Part shown: positions 51,389 through 59,920 of the stretch, piece by piece
Layout: every line of letters begins with the position of its first letter
Numbering within the stretch: position 1 is the first letter of the stretch
NCBI RefSeq assembly: GCF_002217285.1
Contig: NZ_MUGW01000036.1
Coordinates: 21,173-85,172 of the forward strand
Length of the DNA: 64,000 nt
Reading direction: 5' to 3'
DNA from: Flavobacterium hercynium
GTDB lineage: Bacteria; Bacteroidota; Bacteroidia; Flavobacteriales; Flavobacteriaceae
The notes under the pieces: generated by a model
Database searches by the model: none
What the model was told of the DNA's origin: nothing
What the model saw: the letters and a program-made list of their open reading frames with translations, nothing else
Position numbers and translations under genes: made by a program

Positions 51389-51454
51389 GGCATTTTGCAA
51401 ACAACTTGTCTGCACGCTGAGATAGAAACGGGAACAAATAGTCAGCATTACATT

Positions 51455-51898
51455 TTATATAGTAATTGTTTCTTCAATATGGAGAATATACCCTATTTCG
51501 TCTCGTTTTTTTCCTGTGATTCCGTATCTGAATTTAATATTCAGAAACATTCCGCCTTTCATAACCTCTAATTTTAGTTTTCCTAAACCAATATTGTCTG
51601 TACCTATTATCGTAAACTCAGAGTTGAGTTCAGGAGGTAGAGTTTCGTTGTTCATTGGTATTGGAATGTCTGTCCAAATACCGGGTTTTAGAGGTGCTAT
51701 TTTACTGGAAACACCTAAAATATCGTACGTATAATCTATTACTTCTACGGCAACTGAAACTAATTTTTGTACAGAAGAAGAAGAAGTTGCATAATTAGCT
51801 GTGGTACTAATTTTTATGCCGTTGTAGGGAATATGATCATGGTTACCTCTATTTTTCCAATCGCCGGAATACCATACAGACTCTTTAGAATAATTCAT
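51455..51898 (-). CDS. Unknown protein, 147 residues
   Basis: A 147-residue protein without a signal peptide. WYSGDWKNRGNHDHIPYNGIKI at the start is followed by beta-strand-rich sequence such as LVSVAVEVIDYTYDILG, WTDIPIPMNNETLP and GGMFLNIKFRYGITG. The many strands suggest a beta-sandwich. No family is recognised. It is 35 bases after an unknown strand-rich gene on the same strand, and they probably form an operon. Its place beside the T6SS cassette makes a secreted or pore-forming role possible, but there is no direct sign. Confidence 0.5.
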   Translation of the reverse strand: MNYSKESVWYSGDWKNRGNHDHIPYNGIKISTTANYATSSSSVQKLVSVAVEVIDYTYDILGVSSKIAPLKPGIWTDIPIPMNNETLPPELNSEFTIIGTDNIGLGKLKLEVMKGGMFLNIKFRYGITGKKRDEIGYILHIEETITI

Positions 51899-51933
51899 TT
51901 TTTAATTTTTAAAAATTTGTACTATAAAAAGAT

Positions 51934-52554
51934 TTACTGTTTGTTTATGTTTTCTAATGTAAAACTGAATTCTCCATCATTGCTACCGGGTCCGCCTGTC
52001 ATTACGATATCTGCACTGGTAACGCCAAATAAATTAATTTGAGTATTAATTTGTGAAATAAGTGCTGCATCTAAAACATCACCTTGCTCTACATCAGGTA
52101 CAACACCAATAAAAAACTGTGGTTTGAATTCAAAAACAGCTGTTTCGTTTGGTGTCATTTCTGTTCGCTTAGCAATTAAACTGCCATCTCTGTAGCAGTG
52201 TGCTGAATAACCGGAATGAGCATGAGTATTTTTTACTTCGAACTGGTTAGGATTTGCTGCTGGCACTGATGAAAGCTGAAGTACATCTCCAGATGTATTT
52301 TGAACCATTTCGTAAACTGCTCCATTGTAAGCAAAAAGCGATGGAGAAAAATTTCCGTATTTGTCACTTGCTGTAACATTCACACTCGTAGAAAAGGTAA
52401 AAGTATATTTTTCCTCCAGTCCCGGGTTTCTAATTACTTTCCATGCGATGGCAACTTCACCAAACTCCTGAGCAAAATTCCGTTGAAAAATAACGATATT
52501 AAGATTGCTCACATTATTTGATCTATTGATAATACTTAGTCTTATTTTGTCCAT
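51934..52554 (-). CDS. Unknown strand-rich protein, 206 residues
   Basis: A protein rich in beta strands: LNIVIFQRNFAQEFGEVAIAW, FTFSTSVNVTASDKYG and FEFKPQFFIGVVPDVEQGDV. There is no signal peptide. The start is set at ATG 52554 (MDKIRLSI) because the upstream frame part (to 52602) has unusual composition; this is uncertain. The C-terminus has TQINLFGVTSADIVMTGGPG. I recall similar proteins in Bacteroidota as uncharacterised families, without a clear function. It pairs with the gene at 51455 on the same strand. Confidence 0.5.
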   Translation of the reverse strand: MDKIRLSIINRSNNVSNLNIVIFQRNFAQEFGEVAIAWKVIRNPGLEEKYTFTFSTSVNVTASDKYGNFSPSLFAYNGAVYEMVQNTSGDVLQLSSVPAANPNQFEVKNTHAHSGYSAHCYRDGSLIAKRTEMTPNETAVFEFKPQFFIGVVPDVEQGDVLDAALISQINTQINLFGVTSADIVMTGGPGSNDGEFSFTLENINKQ

Positions 52555-52737
52555 TACTTCATTAATTTGGGTTGAAAATTTTAAATTAATTTTTCTTATC
52601 AACTGATCAACAATATAATACGAAAAAATGAATCTACGAACCCGTATAAATACCTAATTTTCATGCTCCTGAAACGTAATCAAAAATCATTTTGATTGCA
52701 CTATTTATCTGCCAAATTTATTGCAAAAACCAAAACA

Positions 52738-52836
52738 ACTCTCCTAGCCCCGATTGAGCCGATATCCTCGCAGTTTCGCTGCTAAGCGAAATGTAGAGAT
52801 AAAGGCGAAAGCGGGACTGGTCGTGATTTGAAACCT
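52738..52836. repeat. Palindromic element TAGCCCCGAT...GCGGGACT
   Basis: The left end has TAGCCCCGATTGAG, the right end GCGAAAGCGGGACTGG, which are imperfect inverted copies. The middle has a hairpin TTTCGCT (52774-52780) with AGCGAAA (52785-52791). I recognise this ~100-base intergenic repeat family from Bacteroidota genomes. The neighbouring bases (52555-53019) hold no other feature. Confidence 0.8.
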
Positions 52837-53019
52837 AAAACGACTGCTCCTAAATCATAAAACACTAACTATCAACACATAACGATTTATTCTTAAAAGC
52901 AATTGCTATTTTTAGATATTAATAGGTGTTTTTTTATATTTTTAAACAAAATTTCAAAATCGGAAAAAAGCGCTCAAAGGGCGTTGTATCCCTAAAACAA
53001 ACTTTAATTAAAATATAAA

Positions 53020-53640
53020 ATGGAGAATTTTAAAGAAATTACTTTAGACGATGCTATTGAATTGGTAAACAAAAATGCTGTGATTTTTAATGAAGACATC
53101 ATTCATGAGCTAGAGGCTAATTACGAAGTAGCAGGTAAAATTGTTTTGTATTCCGGTACTACAACTTTAGATAATTTAGTGGTAGGTAATGATATTGTAA
53201 TCGTAGATGGAGACCTTAATATTACAGATATTATTGAGGATTGTGAAGGGGTAGATTCGTCATTGCTTATTGTTCTGGGTAATGTAAATTGTAAAAGTCT
53301 GATTACGTTATCGAGTATATTCATTACAGGTGATCTAAACGCTACAAATGCTATTGTAGGAGATTCTCTTTGCAACCTTTCGTTAGATGTTGGCGGAAAT
53401 ATTGTTACTAAAACTATATTAGAATACGGTCATGCTATTGCTGCTGAAGGAACAATTACGGTTAATGATGTTTTTTCATTTAATGCGGTTCAAGATACAA
53501 ATGGTATTATCGAACAGAATCTGGAACGTGAGGATATGGTAGATGACATTGTAGAAATCGATGATGATGAAAAGATGGAAAACCTATGGGAAACAATTAA
53601 ATACATCAAAAATGGTGGGGAAGTATTTAGAGAAGCTTAA
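53020..53640 (+). CDS. Predicted beta-helix protein, 206 residues
   Basis: A cytoplasmic protein with a repeated strand pattern suggesting a right-handed beta-helix. Units such as TLDNLVVGNDIVIVDGDLNI, SLLIVLGNVNCKSLITLSSIFI and GDLNATNAIVGDSLCNLSLDVG show about 20-residue periodicity. The C-terminal 45 residues are acidic and helical (DDIVEIDDDEKMENLWETIKY). Similar proteins occur next to polymorphic toxins in Bacteroidota as candidate immunity proteins (from memory). The neighbourhood fits such a role, but no toxin domain is visible. It begins a plus-strand run of genes that continues to 59781. Confidence 0.6.
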   Translation: MENFKEITLDDAIELVNKNAVIFNEDIIHELEANYEVAGKIVLYSGTTTLDNLVVGNDIVIVDGDLNITDIIEDCEGVDSSLLIVLGNVNCKSLITLSSIFITGDLNATNAIVGDSLCNLSLDVGGNIVTKTILEYGHAIAAEGTITVNDVFSFNAVQDTNGIIEQNLEREDMVDDIVEIDDDEKMENLWETIKYIKNGGEVFREA

Positions 53641-53687
53641 TCACTGCATTCTATTGTTTTTTTAATCAAAAGTAAACCAATCTGGTT

Positions 53688-53726
53688 ATGAAAAAATTCT
53701 ATTTTCAAACACAATATTCTATATGA
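53688..53726 (+). other. 12-codon mini-frame overlapping the next start by ATGA
   Basis: ATG at 53688 opens MKKFYFQTQYSI, ending in TGA (53724-53726), which overlaps the ATG (53723) of the next gene as ATGA. Such an arrangement allows translational coupling. Length is too short to judge a function. Confidence 0.35.
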
Positions 53727-54808
53727 TTTTTTTATATGCCGGACTGGTTTTTCTTTGCATTATAAGTGTCGTTACAGGAACTTTGAAAAAAATGAAAAAT
53801 GATGTTTCGTTATTAGGCATTATTACGGCCAACGTTTATATTTTCTCGTTGCTCATATTCTTTTTAGGAATGCAGCAGCATGATAATGAATTTAACACCG
53901 CAATTGATCCTGTTGATATCGAATGTTATACTCCATTTGGCGGTATACATATTATTACGCTGTTTTTCTATTTTGTTGCTTTTAATATTTCAATGGTATT
54001 GATTTGGCGAAAAGGCAATACACTTCCTCCACTAACACAGGTTTTGTCTCTTAGTTTTTTGTCTATCGGGATTATTCTGAACTTTATTATTTTACTACAA
54101 CTGTCAGATCATAATACGGAAAGCATTGGTATTGATGAATCTCCCGAACATGTGTTTCCGTTACTATTTGCTCCCTTGATAAGTTTGATTATCGCTGTAA
54201 TTCTTGTTGTAAAAATGGTAACAAACGAAATGGAAGAGGCCAGTCAAAAAAGCTATAGCAATAAATATTTGAATAAATTAAATACCTTCTTTGCTCAAAA
54301 AAGTAATCTGCCATTGTGGAGTTTGATTATGATCATTCCGTTATTGATTCTGGTAACGATTGTATTGCTTTTGCTTGGTCAGGATTCTAATTCTTTGGTA
54401 AAGGTATTTACTGAAACTACGCTTTGGACATTTTCTAAGCAAACACATCCGCCTATACTCAATCACGAAGGGCATTATTTATGTACGGTTGCTGCTTCAG
54501 GAAATCCTAAAATTGTAAAACCTATTCGATTAGGAAAAAGAAATGGCAATACTATAATCGTAAACCGACAATTGCTTATTGCCAATGCTTTTGAAGAAAT
54601 GATTCAGGATTTCTCTCCAAAATTACACCGCTTTATACGCCGCAACTATGACAAATACGGTTACAATTTATCTAAAAAAATAAATACGGAAAGATCATCT
54701 AACTTTACGTATTGGGCAATGAAACCTTTAGAATGGCTATTTTTAGTAAGCTTGTATTTATTTTGCGAAAAACCGGAAATAAAAATCAACAAGCAATACA
54801 GTCTATAA
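53723..54808 (+). CDS. Predicted membrane protein (DUF6688-like)
   Basis: A 361-residue protein with about seven membrane segments (residues 2-20, 30-50, 75-95, 105-125, 145-165, 195-220 and a C-terminal one) and a soluble part at about 235-335. That part has LCTVAASGNPKIVKPIRLGK and NTIIVNRQLLIANAFEEMI, which fits my memory of DUF6688. Function is unknown. It may be translated by coupling with the mini-frame at 53688. The next lipoprotein gene begins 17 bases after the stop, so both belong to one operon. Confidence 0.65.
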   Translation: MIFLYAGLVFLCIISVVTGTLKKMKNDVSLLGIITANVYIFSLLIFFLGMQQHDNEFNTAIDPVDIECYTPFGGIHIITLFFYFVAFNISMVLIWRKGNTLPPLTQVLSLSFLSIGIILNFIILLQLSDHNTESIGIDESPEHVFPLLFAPLISLIIAVILVVKMVTNEMEEASQKSYSNKYLNKLNTFFAQKSNLPLWSLIMIIPLLILVTIVLLLLGQDSNSLVKVFTETTLWTFSKQTHPPILNHEGHYLCTVAASGNPKIVKPIRLGKRNGNTIIVNRQLLIANAFEEMIQDFSPKLHRFIRRNYDKYGYNLSKKINTERSSNFTYWAMKPLEWLFLVSLYLFCEKPEIKINKQYSL

Positions 54809-54825
54809 TTTTAAATAAATCAATC

Positions 54826-55542
54826 GTGAAGAAACTTATACTTTTAGCACTTATTACGAATCTGTTTTTAGGTTGTAAACCTGAAAAGAAAGAACAAGCT
54901 ACACCATCTGAAAATAAAGAAGTATCAGAAGATACCAAAGTATATCCGCTAAACGTCAGCACAATTGATTCTACTCAATTTCCTGCTGGTATTCGTTATG
55001 AAGGGTTTATAAAAAATGCGGTACGCTGGAAAGACAAATCGGGTGATAATATTGTCGTTACAACTGAAACAGGAATTTATACCAGTCCAAAATTCGAACA
55101 TGAATCTGAGTATGGCAGCGATGCTGAACTGTTTGCTTATCATTATATTGTATCGAATAATGAGGCGAAACAAACCTGGAAAGTCTACGATTTTATTTCT
55201 GATTGTCCGGTTGATATTGCGGCTTATTTTGTCAAAAATTCGTTTGAAGTAACTGATTTAAATAAAAATGGAATTGCTGAAATCTGGATTATGTATAAAA
55301 CGGTTTGCCATGGCGATGTTAGTCCGTGCGACATGAAAATCATCATGTATGAAGGCAACAAAAAATTTGCCATGCGTGGAGAGAATAAAGTAGCCACCGG
55401 AATAGACGATGATGGTAAAACACTATATTATGGTGGTAAATATAAATTTGATGAGAATTTTAAAAACGCACCAGAAGTCTTTAAAGATTTTGCTAAAAAT
55501 TTATGGAACAACAACCTTATAGATACTCCTGAAGAAGAGTAG
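54826..55542 (+). CDS. Lipoprotein with Asp/Asn-rich repeat-like motif
   Basis: A 238-residue lipoprotein with GTG start at 54826: MKKLILLALITNLFLGC (Cys17), chosen because the longer upstream frame runs into the previous gene. A Lys/Glu-rich linker follows. The body contains YEGFIKNAVRWKDKSGDN, FEVTDLNKNGIAEIWIMYK, where DLNKNGIAE resembles a calcium-type FG-GAP/VCBS loop, and VCHGDVSPCDMKIIMYEG. I recall such proteins being named M949_RS01915-family in Flavobacteriia (not verified). Function is not known. It probably sits on the outer membrane and is first in a series of lipoprotein genes. Confidence 0.65.
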   Translation: MKKLILLALITNLFLGCKPEKKEQATPSENKEVSEDTKVYPLNVSTIDSTQFPAGIRYEGFIKNAVRWKDKSGDNIVVTTETGIYTSPKFEHESEYGSDAELFAYHYIVSNNEAKQTWKVYDFISDCPVDIAAYFVKNSFEVTDLNKNGIAEIWIMYKTVCHGDVSPCDMKIIMYEGNKKFAMRGENKVATGIDDDGKTLYYGGKYKFDENFKNAPEVFKDFAKNLWNNNLIDTPEEE

Positions 55543-55612
55543 AAACTTCACAATACTACGCAACGTTATTCTAAATTTTACGCTAAAAACAATACCCAAT
55601 ACATCATCTTAA

Positions 55613-56335
55613 ATGAAAAAAGTACTTTTCTCTTTTTTAGTATTACTTGTCATATCCTGTAATAAAAAAGAACAACAACAAAATGCCACAACTCAAGATC
55701 CGAATGTCACAACTCAGGACACAGCAGAAACAAATGAAACTAAAAAACAGGATACTTTAAGAATTGACTATGCAGAACATAAAAATCTGCTTGACATTTT
55801 AACTCTTTTGCCGGACAGCACGATGAGAAGCTGGGGATGGAGTAAAAAAGAAAGAATTGAATTTGTAAAGGAGATTCAAAAAAATAAATTTACGACGGGC
55901 GCACCGGAACATTTTTCAAGTATAAAACTGGCACAACCCAATACTATAGAAATTCAGGTTGTCGATGGTCTTTGGATTTTCTCTATCTACAAAATAAAAC
56001 CCAACAATTATATTGTGATCACGGATGATATTGTTGGTGATGGAAACGATCTTCTTGCTTTTGAGTATAAAGATGGTGTTCTTGAATATATTCCATTTGA
56101 AAACGTATTCGATAATTTCCTGACTGCTTTATTGATAAACAAAGATGATAAAAATTGTATTGACTTATTGGAAGAAAACAACATTGGTTTTCAATACCTT
56201 TTTACGGGAACTAAAAAAATTGAAATCGCTAATTTATCTTTAACCGAAGGTAATAATGAATGTTTTAAGGGGAATAGCCTGAATTATGAATTTAATCCGG
56301 CTCTTAAGAAATTTGAATTAAAAATTATAAAGTAA
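55613..56335 (+). CDS. Lipoprotein, 240 residues, unknown
   Basis: A lipoprotein with signal LLVISC (Cys16) and a Gln/Thr-rich linker (about 20-55). The folded part has LDILTLLPDSTMRSWGWSKK followed by WIFSIYKIKPNNYIVIT and FEYKDGVLEYIPFENVF. The order of these parts recalls the protein at 57159, so both may be remote paralogues. No catalytic motif is visible. It lies in a row of lipoprotein genes with 7 to 19 base gaps downstream. Confidence 0.6.
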   Translation: MKKVLFSFLVLLVISCNKKEQQQNATTQDPNVTTQDTAETNETKKQDTLRIDYAEHKNLLDILTLLPDSTMRSWGWSKKERIEFVKEIQKNKFTTGAPEHFSSIKLAQPNTIEIQVVDGLWIFSIYKIKPNNYIVITDDIVGDGNDLLAFEYKDGVLEYIPFENVFDNFLTALLINKDDKNCIDLLEENNIGFQYLFTGTKKIEIANLSLTEGNNECFKGNSLNYEFNPALKKFELKIIK

Positions 56336-56342
56336 ACACTCA

Positions 56343-57140
56343 ATGAAAACAATCTTAATTTCCGTTTTCGCGCTATTGCTGATTTCCTGTCACGACAAGA
56401 AAGAAAATCAGGATAATACATCTAAAATTAATTCAGATTCTACCGCAATTAAAAACGATACCATAAAATCAGAACCTGTTGTTGATACTATAAAACATAT
56501 CGAAGTTGGTTATTGGGATCAGTATGAAAAAATGCCAAAACTAAATTTTGATTCGATTTCTGAAACGGAATTTGAATCCATTACCCCTAAAAAATTTCTG
56601 CAAGCAGTAAAACCGGAACAGAAAGGCAATTACTTTTATCTTTCAGGTGCTAATAAAAAACATGCGTTTAAAAAATATAACGATTATGGTGGCGAGGAAA
56701 GTCATAGTGGTTATGAACTTTTAGGTCGTTATACGGACTCTAAATTGTACGCAATGATACAAAACTCAACAGCTGAGAATTTAGGGTTTGGAGAATTTTT
56801 TCTTTTTGATCCTGTAAGCGAATACCATTATAATATCGTTTCGTTTGGCGATGCAAGTGTCGAAACGCCGATTCCTTCTGTAAACAATAAATATCTTGTT
56901 TACTATAATAACGGAGTTTATGAAAATCATAATTGTGATATTGGAATACTAAAAATCAATGATTTGTCTGATCCTAAACATTATTTAACTGAAGTTGCCA
57001 GTAGCCGAAAAGAGGATTTTACTACTGAAAAAATAGTATGGAAAACAGATGACTGTTTTTATGTAAAAGGATATACGAAAAGCATAGAACTCAAAACAGG
57101 AGAAAAAAAATACGCTTATTTCAAATTAGATATAAACTAA
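56343..57140 (+). CDS. Lipoprotein, 265 residues, unknown
   Basis: A lipoprotein with signal LLLISC (Cys16) and an Asn/Asp/Lys/Ser-rich linker to about residue 55. The folded part includes HIEVGYWDQYEKMPKLNF, YFYLSGANKKHAFKKY, GYELLGRYTDSKLYAMI and YLVYYNNGVYENHNCDIGIL. Strands with alternating aromatic residues suggest a beta-structure such as a half propeller. No known domain is recognised. It starts 7 bases after the previous lipoprotein, so cotranslation is likely. Confidence 0.6.
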   Translation: MKTILISVFALLLISCHDKKENQDNTSKINSDSTAIKNDTIKSEPVVDTIKHIEVGYWDQYEKMPKLNFDSISETEFESITPKKFLQAVKPEQKGNYFYLSGANKKHAFKKYNDYGGEESHSGYELLGRYTDSKLYAMIQNSTAENLGFGEFFLFDPVSEYHYNIVSFGDASVETPIPSVNNKYLVYYNNGVYENHNCDIGILKINDLSDPKHYLTEVASSRKEDFTTEKIVWKTDDCFYVKGYTKSIELKTGEKKYAYFKLDIN

Positions 57141-57158
57141 AGCCCTAAAACCAAAATC

Positions 57159-57821
57159 ATGAAAAAAACATTTTACCTGGCTTTTTTATTCCTTGTTGTC
57201 CAACATTCGAATGCTCAAAATATCATTGACTTCTTTTATTCTATTCCTGCTGAATATGTTGATAATTTAAGTTTTATTGAAAGGAAAAATTTAGTTAAAA
57301 ACAAGAGCCTTGAGATTTCAGATATGGCTTATTCTTTAGAATGTGATGTAAAAAACGGCTACATCAGACTTGGTCAAAATTATACCGAAGGACAATCCGG
57401 ATATGGCATTTATGAAATAGCATATTGGAATCTGAAGAACAAAAAACTAATTGCGCTTTCGAGTGTATTAGGAAGTAACGGCGGATTTCATCAGCATAAT
57501 TTTAAATTATTTGAGTACAAAAACGGAAGTTTATCCGAAGTTTCTACCGGATATTTAAAAAGTTATACTTCTAATTTTGATGTTTTTATAAATAATCTCG
57601 TTACTGAATTCACGAAAAGCAATACCAAACAGTCTGTCAAAGAAGCACTAAGTGATTCACAATTTACGATAGAATTACCACGAACTGGCAAAAACATTAA
57701 GGTCGCTTTTGATGAAAATCCAATGAGCAGTCCTGAATATTTTACTAAAACCTACGGGAAGTACCTTAATTTCAGAGAGAAGATTTATAAATGGAATGCT
57801 GTTAAAGAAGTTTTTGAATAA
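57159..57821 (+). CDS. Exported protein, 220 residues, unknown
   Basis: An exported protein with signal cleavage near HSNAQN (about residue 19). The folded part starts IIDFFYSIPAEYVDNLSFIE and has YGIYEIAYWNLKNKKLIALS, a FKLFEYKNGSLSEV strand and a C-terminal FREKIYKWNAVKEVF. It shares the order of IP/LP, ER, then W/Y-x-L-K and FEYK-G-L elements with the lipoprotein at 55613. It has no Cys for a lipid anchor. It is 18 bases after the preceding gene, in the same operon. Confidence 0.6.
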   Translation: MKKTFYLAFLFLVVQHSNAQNIIDFFYSIPAEYVDNLSFIERKNLVKNKSLEISDMAYSLECDVKNGYIRLGQNYTEGQSGYGIYEIAYWNLKNKKLIALSSVLGSNGGFHQHNFKLFEYKNGSLSEVSTGYLKSYTSNFDVFINNLVTEFTKSNTKQSVKEALSDSQFTIELPRTGKNIKVAFDENPMSSPEYFTKTYGKYLNFREKIYKWNAVKEVFE

Positions 57822-57832
57822 ATAAACAAATC

Positions 57833-58291
57833 ATGACCAAAATTGTTTTCTATACTTTAATGCTCTCTGTTTTATCAAGCTCGTTTGTAGCCTGCCAGAA
57901 AAAAACAGTTAAGAACAAAAATGTAACAAATGTATATCAGCAAGAACTTGAGAGTGAAATCTGGATTACGAATCACATTATTTCGTTAGATCCAAAAATA
58001 GAGCACTATACTTTGACAAAGTTCGTCGAAAGAAAATTTGTTGGAAATCTAACTTCGTTTGCTGATAAAACGCACTTTAATAGTCAGTTTGTTTCCTTCT
58101 GCGGTTCTGATCATTTTACAACTGTTTCGGGTAAATATGAGTTTTTCGACAAGGATAAAATTAGCATTGCTGTTGATTCTGTTACCTATCAAGGCGAAGG
58201 AAAAAAACCAACAGAATACCGAAATGGAAAAGAATTGGAGTTTTTAATCTCTAAAATTGGCGATACTATTATTTTTACAAAGCAAAATTAA
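57833..58291 (+). CDS. Lipoprotein, 152 residues, unknown
   Basis: A lipoprotein with signal SSSFVAC (about Cys21). The mature part has IWITNHIISLDPKIEHYTL, SQFVSFCGSDHFTTVSGKYEFF and a C-terminal strand LEFLISKIGDTIIF. The strand pattern and small size suggest a lipocalin or calycin-like barrel, but this is weak. It begins 11 bases after the exported protein and 22 bases before the next membrane protein, so it belongs to the same operon. Confidence 0.6.
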   Translation: MTKIVFYTLMLSVLSSSFVACQKKTVKNKNVTNVYQQELESEIWITNHIISLDPKIEHYTLTKFVERKFVGNLTSFADKTHFNSQFVSFCGSDHFTTVSGKYEFFDKDKISIAVDSVTYQGEGKKPTEYRNGKELEFLISKIGDTIIFTKQN

Positions 58292-58313
58292 CACCTGATT
58301 TGACAAATTTACT

Positions 58314-59327
58314 ATGAGGAAAATTAGATTTTTAATAGCATTACTTCTATTTCCAATTTTGAGTTTTGGAAATATGGCACAGCCCTGGATCAGCGGTTCC
58401 ACTCATTCTACACTGTACGGCGCAAAAAATTGCCGTGTAATTAAAGAAAATATAAATATTGATCTGGCTGAATACGAAGATTCTACTATTGCAAAATTCA
58501 AAATTAAGTACTTAATACATTCTGATGTTGATCAAACTATTCCTTTGCTTTTTATTGGCATTGGATTGGACAAGAATCAAATTGTATTTGTAAATAATAT
58601 TGCTTCCCAAATTTTAGATTCTAAGTTAATAAATGCCTCGGCTGTGAAGTTTTCAGACACAGACAGCATAGCAGCAAACTCAGAAGATTTAATTTATTTT
58701 AAAGCCCCTTTACATAAAGGAGAAAATATAATTACTGTTGAATACCAGGCTGTTTTAGGATTCAATAGGTATGGATTTGTAAAAATGCAAACCCTTGAAT
58801 ATTCTTTGTATCCTTCCCGATTCTGGAAATCATTTGGTACTATAAATATCGAGATGCCTTTACAATCTAAATACAAAATTGTAAGCTCTAATATTGGTGA
58901 TCCGGAAATTGAAAATGATATCGCAAAATGGCAAATCACATCTATTAACATTGATGACATTGAATTCATAATTACAGAAAAAACAAATTTTGTTGCTACA
59001 ATTCTACTATTTCTGCAGCCATTTGGTATCGCTGTTTTATTGCTAATTTTAATGTTCTTTCTTCATTTAAAATTAATTAGAAAAAAATACGAGCAAAAAA
59101 ACAGGTCTTTAAAGTATGCTTTATCTTTAGGTATTGCAATCATCCCCATTTTATTCTATGTAGTTTATTATAGTTCTTACTCTTTAATTGATTTTAGTTT
59201 GGGGCAAGAAAGCTCAAAACATGGTTATGTATTTCTGTATGTTGTTACCTATCCAATTGTTGTTCTATGCTACGGAATTTTAATGTATGGAATTGACAAA
59301 AACTTGAAGTCTAAGTACAAAGAATAA
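58314..59327 (+). CDS. Exported protein with C-terminal membrane segments, 337 residues
   Basis: Signal peptide 1-20 (ends SFG). The region about 20-225 is periplasmic and strand-rich (VIKENINIDLAEYEDSTIAK, FKAPLHKGENIITVEYQ), followed by about three to four membrane segments (230-255, 275-295, 305-330). The layout, a periplasmic domain with a membrane anchor bundle, recalls small envelope sensors. No motif is recognised. It is the last gene of the lipoprotein series and follows 22 bases after the preceding gene. Confidence 0.6.
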   Translation: MRKIRFLIALLLFPILSFGNMAQPWISGSTHSTLYGAKNCRVIKENINIDLAEYEDSTIAKFKIKYLIHSDVDQTIPLLFIGIGLDKNQIVFVNNIASQILDSKLINASAVKFSDTDSIAANSEDLIYFKAPLHKGENIITVEYQAVLGFNRYGFVKMQTLEYSLYPSRFWKSFGTINIEMPLQSKYKIVSSNIGDPEIENDIAKWQITSINIDDIEFIITEKTNFVATILLFLQPFGIAVLLLILMFFLHLKLIRKKYEQKNRSLKYALSLGIAIIPILFYVVYYSSYSLIDFSLGQESSKHGYVFLYVVTYPIVVLCYGILMYGIDKNLKSKYKE

Positions 59328-59418
59328 TTTTCAGTAATCCTTTATTTTTAATTGTACAGGGTTAATATTTGTCAGAAAAATAACTATATTTACTTACTAA
59401 TCTTTAACAAACTTAAAA

Positions 59419-59781
59419 ATGAAAAAAGTAATTATTGCATTTATTATTTTAGTTGGTTTATCTGTTAATGCGCAGACTTCTAAGGAACTGATAGGAAAAT
59501 GGCAATTGGTAAAATGGACAAAAAAAGGTAAAGAAAAAAATATCCAGGAATATTTTAAAACAGATCAGGTTTTTCAGATATTTATGGAAAATGGTGAATT
59601 TAATAGTCTTGTTGGCGACGAATCACACAAAGCAAAATGGAAGTTGTCCAGCGACAACAAAGAACTTACTATTATCGCTATTTTACTTCCCATAAACTTT
59701 ACAATCGATTATTTCGATCCCCAAAAAAGAGTAATATCTTCACCACAAATGGGAACCTTGGAGTATAAGAAAGTAGATTGA
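59419..59781 (+). CDS. Small exported lipocalin-like protein, 120 residues
   Basis: A 120-residue protein with signal ending SVNAQ (about residue 18). ELIGKWQLVKWTKKGKEKNI and FQIFMENGEFNSLVGDESHK, then AKWKLSSDNKELTIIAI, fit the Bacteroidota lipocalin-like domain family (a short beta-barrel of about 100 residues with GKWQL near the start). It may bind a small hydrophobic ligand in the periplasm. It is monocistronic with a repeat-rich spacer after it. Confidence 0.75.
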   Translation: MKKVIIAFIILVGLSVNAQTSKELIGKWQLVKWTKKGKEKNIQEYFKTDQVFQIFMENGEFNSLVGDESHKAKWKLSSDNKELTIIAILLPINFTIDYFDPQKRVISSPQMGTLEYKKVD

Positions 59782-59783
59782 CT

Positions 59784-59912
59784 CTAAATTTTAGATTTTA
59801 GACTTTAGATTTTAGATTGTGGATTGTGGATTGCTTAATAAAACTGTTCGACTTTTCACTTTTGACTTTATGACTTTCGACTTTACGACTTTCGACTTTA
59901 CGACTTTTAACT
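59784..59912. repeat. Word-repeat spacer after the lipocalin-like gene
   Basis: TTAGATTTTAGACTTTAGATT words change at about 59845 into CGACTTTTCACTTTTGACTT and GACTTTCGACTTTACGACTTT words. The same style is seen at 4046, 11570 and 23394. Confidence 0.7.
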
Positions 59913-59920
59913 AATAAAAA

